The notes below the pieces were generated by a model. It had not been told where the DNA came from. It was given only the letters and a program-made list of their open reading frames with translations, and did no database searches. From NCBI GenBank assembly GCA_965200235.1, contig OZ241339.1, positions 620,001 through 684,000 of the forward strand: a DNA stretch of 64,000 nucleotides, read 5' to 3'. The translations under genes and the position numbers were made by a program. Positions 61,226-64,000 of this stretch are shown in pieces. Each line of letters begins with the position of its first letter. Positions within the stretch are counted from its first letter, which is position 1. Source of the DNA: Azotimanducus chitobiosivorans. Its GTDB lineage: Bacteria > Pseudomonadota > Gammaproteobacteria > Pseudomonadales > Azotimanducaceae.

Positions 61226-62911
61226 CTAGGCGATGTGCGTGTCAAGCTCTGCGTCGTCGGCGCGCACGCCGTAGGCGCGCGCTTCGTCAGACGTGATGTA
61301 GCCGTTGCGCAGATCCTCGTGGATACGGGTCAGCTGCCGACTCGAAGGCTCGCCGAGTCCGCCGCCGTTGCCGGTGAGAATACGCACCACGTCGCCGCGC
61401 ACCAGTTCAAGATTGGTCACTTCGCCGTAAGGCTCGCGCTCTCCAGTTGCGCGCAGGATTTCCAAGCGGTTGCCGGTGCCGCTCTCTCCACCGAGAAGCC
61501 CCCACGGCGGGCTTTTGTGCCGTGTGTAGCCAGCCGTCACCCAGCCTCGCTCGCCAACGATGCGATACCTCAAATCAACGCCTTTGCCGCCGCGAAATTT
61601 TCCGGCGCCTGTTGGCTCTGGATTGAGCGCATAGCATTCGACATGAATCGCATTGCGCCGCTCGTTGACCTCCACCGGGCAATTGAACGTGTCGCCGTGC
61701 GAGTATGAAAACTGCGCATTGTCGCCGTCCCAGCCGAGTCCTGCGCCCCAGCCACCGACCTCCGGCTCGACTAGGGTGTGTTCCGCGCCGTCGTGATCGA
61801 GCGCCCGAATCACGGTCGAGCAAATTGAGGAGAAGTGGCCTGCGGGCACGACATCGGGCATGTGGGGTGCGAGCGTTTTGCACAGGAGATCCGTGCAACG
61901 GATCTTGTTTTCGTAATAGAGACCAACCGCAGCGGGGCGAAGCGCATGAAAGATTGAACCTGGGCGAGTCAGCAGCCTGAGTGGGCGAAAGCAGCCAGCA
62001 TTCGCCCATGGTTCCGGCAGCGTGATGGCTTTGAACACGGCTTGGGCGCTGATTTCAGTTGCTTCGCGTGTGCCGTTGATCGGCCCCTTCTCCTGATCTG
62101 GATTGTCGCGAAGGTCAATGACCATTTCCCGGTCAGAGATATGAATGGTCGCGTTGATCATTCGGCCATCGTCAAGACGGTCATGGCCGTGAAACTCGCC
62201 GTGCGGAAGCGCTTTCAGGCCGCTCAAAGCCATCGCCTCGCCATAATCCATGTAGCGCCTGACCGCTGCAATATAGGCGCGTGTCCCGTATTTCTCGCAC
62301 AGCTCGATGACTCTTTTCTCGCCGAGGCGCAGCGCCGCGAGGCCAGCCCACAGATCGCCAAGCGCCTGCTCAGGCAAGCGACTATTGGCTCGGATAATCG
62401 AAAACACGCTGCCGATCGGCTTGCCGCCGTCGAACAGCCTGACTGTTGGCAGCAGCAGTCCTTCTTGGAAGACCTCGGTGGCGCTCGGCGACATTGAGCC
62501 GGGCACCATGCCGCCGATATCGACGAGGTGCCCTTTGCTCGCGGTCCACGCGACGATGTTCTGGTCAACAAACACCGGCTGGCAGAGCACCACATCGTTT
62601 GCGTGACTGACGCCTCCGTTGTAGGGGTCGTTTGAAATGAACACGTCGCCCGCTTGCAGCGGCGCCAACTCCGGGCTGTTCAACACCGCTCGCACGGCGG
62701 GCGCGAGCATGCTCACGAAGCCGGGAATGCCAGCGCCAGCGCTGGCAAGATTGCCTTCCCCGTCGGTGATGGCGACGCCGAAATCGAGCACTTCATAGAT
62801 CACCGAGCTCATCGCGGCTTGCGCCATGGCGACGAACATCTCTTGCGAGGCTGCCGACAGCGCGCCCGCAATCACGTCTTGAGTAAAGGCGTCCTCTGTC
62901 TGCGCAGGCAA
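61226..62911 (-). CDS. HyuB-type hydantoinase subunit B, without an adjacent HyuA
   Basis: 561 residues. AAMSSVIYEVLDFGVAITDGEGNL, GDVFISNDPYNGGVSHANDV, KGHLVDIGGMVPGS and GNGGGLGEPSSR match family landmarks of subunit B and the protein looks complete. It is not a close copy of the 55370-57040 gene. No subunit A sits beside it: upstream lies the TonB-dependent receptor, downstream the MFS gene. It could share HyuA (53249-55321) or pair with a gene outside the window. Confidence 0.9.
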   Translation of the reverse strand: MPAQTEDAFTQDVIAGALSAASQEMFVAMAQAAMSSVIYEVLDFGVAITDGEGNLASAGAGIPGFVSMLAPAVRAVLNSPELAPLQAGDVFISNDPYNGGVSHANDVVLCQPVFVDQNIVAWTASKGHLVDIGGMVPGSMSPSATEVFQEGLLLPTVRLFDGGKPIGSVFSIIRANSRLPEQALGDLWAGLAALRLGEKRVIELCEKYGTRAYIAAVRRYMDYGEAMALSGLKALPHGEFHGHDRLDDGRMINATIHISDREMVIDLRDNPDQEKGPINGTREATEISAQAVFKAITLPEPWANAGCFRPLRLLTRPGSIFHALRPAAVGLYYENKIRCTDLLCKTLAPHMPDVVPAGHFSSICSTVIRALDHDGAEHTLVEPEVGGWGAGLGWDGDNAQFSYSHGDTFNCPVEVNERRNAIHVECYALNPEPTGAGKFRGGKGVDLRYRIVGERGWVTAGYTRHKSPPWGLLGGESGTGNRLEILRATGEREPYGEVTNLELVRGDVVRILTGNGGGLGEPSSRQLTRIHEDLRNGYITSDEARAYGVRADDAELDTHIA

Positions 62912-62952
62912 GCGCGAATGACTCGTTCAGTCAGTTCAAAAAGGCCGAGCGA

Positions 62953-64000
62953 TCAGAAGTTGTAGCGCATGTCCATGCGCCAGACTCTTGGCTGCCCCGG
63001 GTGCAGGAACAGCGGCGTCACGACTTCGGAATTGTATTCCTCGTCCGCCGCATTATTGACATAGAGCGATGTGGTCCAGCGCTCGCCTTCGAGGCCGATT
63101 CTCAAGTTCACGAGTTCCAAGTCGTCCCTTGGGAAATCGTTTTCCGGTGTCCAGTACTGCTTGCCACGGCGCTCGTAGTCCACACGAGCGAACCACGTCA
63201 GGCCATTGCCGACGGGGTATTCGATACGCGCACCGGCGTTAAAGGTGCTATCCGGCACGTAGGGCAGGTCGTTGCCGACCGTCGCTGGGCGCTCCTGATA
63301 TGCGGTGATCTCGGCGTTGGTGAGGCCGTAGGCGGCGTAGATGTCCAAGTTGTCAGTTGCGCGCCATGCGGCTTCGACTTCAAACCCATCAAGCTCCGCT
63401 TCATCGACATCTTCGAACACCTGCACGAACGCGAGGCCGTCGAAGGGGAAGTATTGCGTGTTGTCCACTTTGGAGGTGAACAGTGCGGCGTTGAGCCTGA
63501 CCGAACCGTTGTCCCACTTTGCGCCGACTTCAAAGGTGTTGTTCTCTTCCTGTTCGATGGCTTCGTTCGCGGTCGTGCTGATGATGCCGACACCTGGATA
63601 GTTGAACTGGCCGGCGCGGTAGCCGATCCCCCAGCTTGCGTAGACGTTCAGCTCGTCTGTCACAAGGTAGCCGAGCGTCACCTTCGGCTGAAACTTGCTG
63701 AACTCCTTCTTGTTGGCATCGCTGCCCGGGCGAGTATTGGCAAGCAGTTCAGTCCAAGTGTCGTAGGCGCCGCAGTTGACGTTCGCGATGCCTCCGTCTT
63801 CACATGCCGCTGCGCCATATGGCTGGTTCGCGCCGGAGGCATCGGCCGTGGTGTAGACACGACCCGCCGTGTTGTATGGGTTGACGTTCTGTTCGCGGGT
63901 CTCTTTGTCGTAGCGTCCAGCCAGGGTCAAGGTGAGGGGGTCTGTGATCTGCCAATCGATGCTCCCGAACACCGCCCATGCGTAACTATCCTCGAGAAAC
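62953..64000 (-). CDS. TonB-dependent outer-membrane receptor, C-terminal part
   Basis: The frame is open to the window edge, so at least the plug domain and signal peptide lie outside. The visible ~349 residues alternate as beta-barrel strands (DPLTLTLAGRYDKET, LNVYASWGIGYRAGQF, LDIYAAYGLTNAEI, WTTSLYVNNAADEEYNSEV) and end in the aromatic MRYNF recognised by the barrel assembly machinery. It would import a substrate too large for porins, possibly feeding the neighbouring HyuB/MFS genes. Confidence 0.9.
   Translation of the reverse strand, partial: FLEDSYAWAVFGSIDWQITDPLTLTLAGRYDKETREQNVNPYNTAGRVYTTADASGANQPYGAAACEDGGIANVNCGAYDTWTELLANTRPGSDANKKEFSKFQPKVTLGYLVTDELNVYASWGIGYRAGQFNYPGVGIISTTANEAIEQEENNTFEVGAKWDNGSVRLNAALFTSKVDNTQYFPFDGLAFVQVFEDVDEAELDGFEVEAAWRATDNLDIYAAYGLTNAEITAYQERPATVGNDLPYVPDSTFNAGARIEYPVGNGLTWFARVDYERRGKQYWTPENDFPRDDLELVNLRIGLEGERWTTSLYVNNAADEEYNSEVVTPLFLHPGQPRVWRMDMRYNF

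Overview
The window looks like a chromosome segment of a high-GC, probably marine or environmental gammaproteobacterium. Pointers are the phoB-phoR-pstSCAB-phoU order with very large PstC and PstA proteins, LptF/LptG, an NnrU protein, a tRNA with an encoded CCA end, and many lipid-catabolism genes (P450s, acyl-CoA dehydrogenase, single-chain acyl-CoA carboxylase). No ribosomal or marker gene allows a species call.

Layout. 1-2.8 kb: end of an SDR gene, then a minus-strand SDR/TerB/ADP-ribosylglycohydrolase run. 3-8.4 kb: an accessory, AT-richer stretch with two ImmA/IrrE peptidases (one coupled to a DUF4411 PIN-like gene), two small proteins with PD-(D/E)XK-like motifs and a VapC/Phd-type toxin-antitoxin pair. 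8.5-10.4 kb: HSL-type esterase and enoyl-CoA hydratase. 10.4-18.8 kb: complete phosphate regulon behind a clear Pho box. 18.8-19.02 kb: a striking run of seven stem-loops between phoU and a convergent lysR. 20-32.4 kb: DUF349 protein, acyl-CoA dehydrogenase, hydrolase, two P450s, an AAA/DUF4143 ATPase, SDRs, GST and SRPBCC. 32.5-38.2 kb: a 1,775-residue nuclease-helicase-methyltransferase whose C-terminus appears fused to a small domain, overlapping a DUF7689-like gene. 38.3-41.6 kb: single-chain biotin-dependent acyl-CoA carboxylase. 41.7-46.3 kb: tRNA-Gly(GCC), then a decayed island holding a broken transposase, a truncated sulfotransferase, an intact ABC-type ATPase coupled to a small nuclease-like gene, a membrane coiled-coil protein with a tandem repeat, and an antitoxin-like gene whose zeta-toxin partner has been beheaded. 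The island lies between two direct copies of the carboxylase 5' end, and the distal copy precisely lacks the tRNA. 46.4-53.2 kb: NnrU, malate dehydrogenase, ELM1-like protein, LptF, LptG and an ABC exporter. 53.2-64 kb: hydantoinase/oxoprolinase HyuA-HyuB, a MalT-like LuxR regulator, an MFS transporter, a second HyuB without HyuA, and the end of a TonB-dependent receptor, plausibly one uptake-and-hydrolysis locus.

The best candidates for undescribed biology are the ATPase plus nuclease-like pair at 43.1-45.1 kb, the restriction-type giant with its fused C-terminal domain and overlapping partner at 32.5-38.2 kb, and the hairpin array at 18.8-19.02 kb. All functions are read from sequence motifs and recalled family knowledge; no searches were run.
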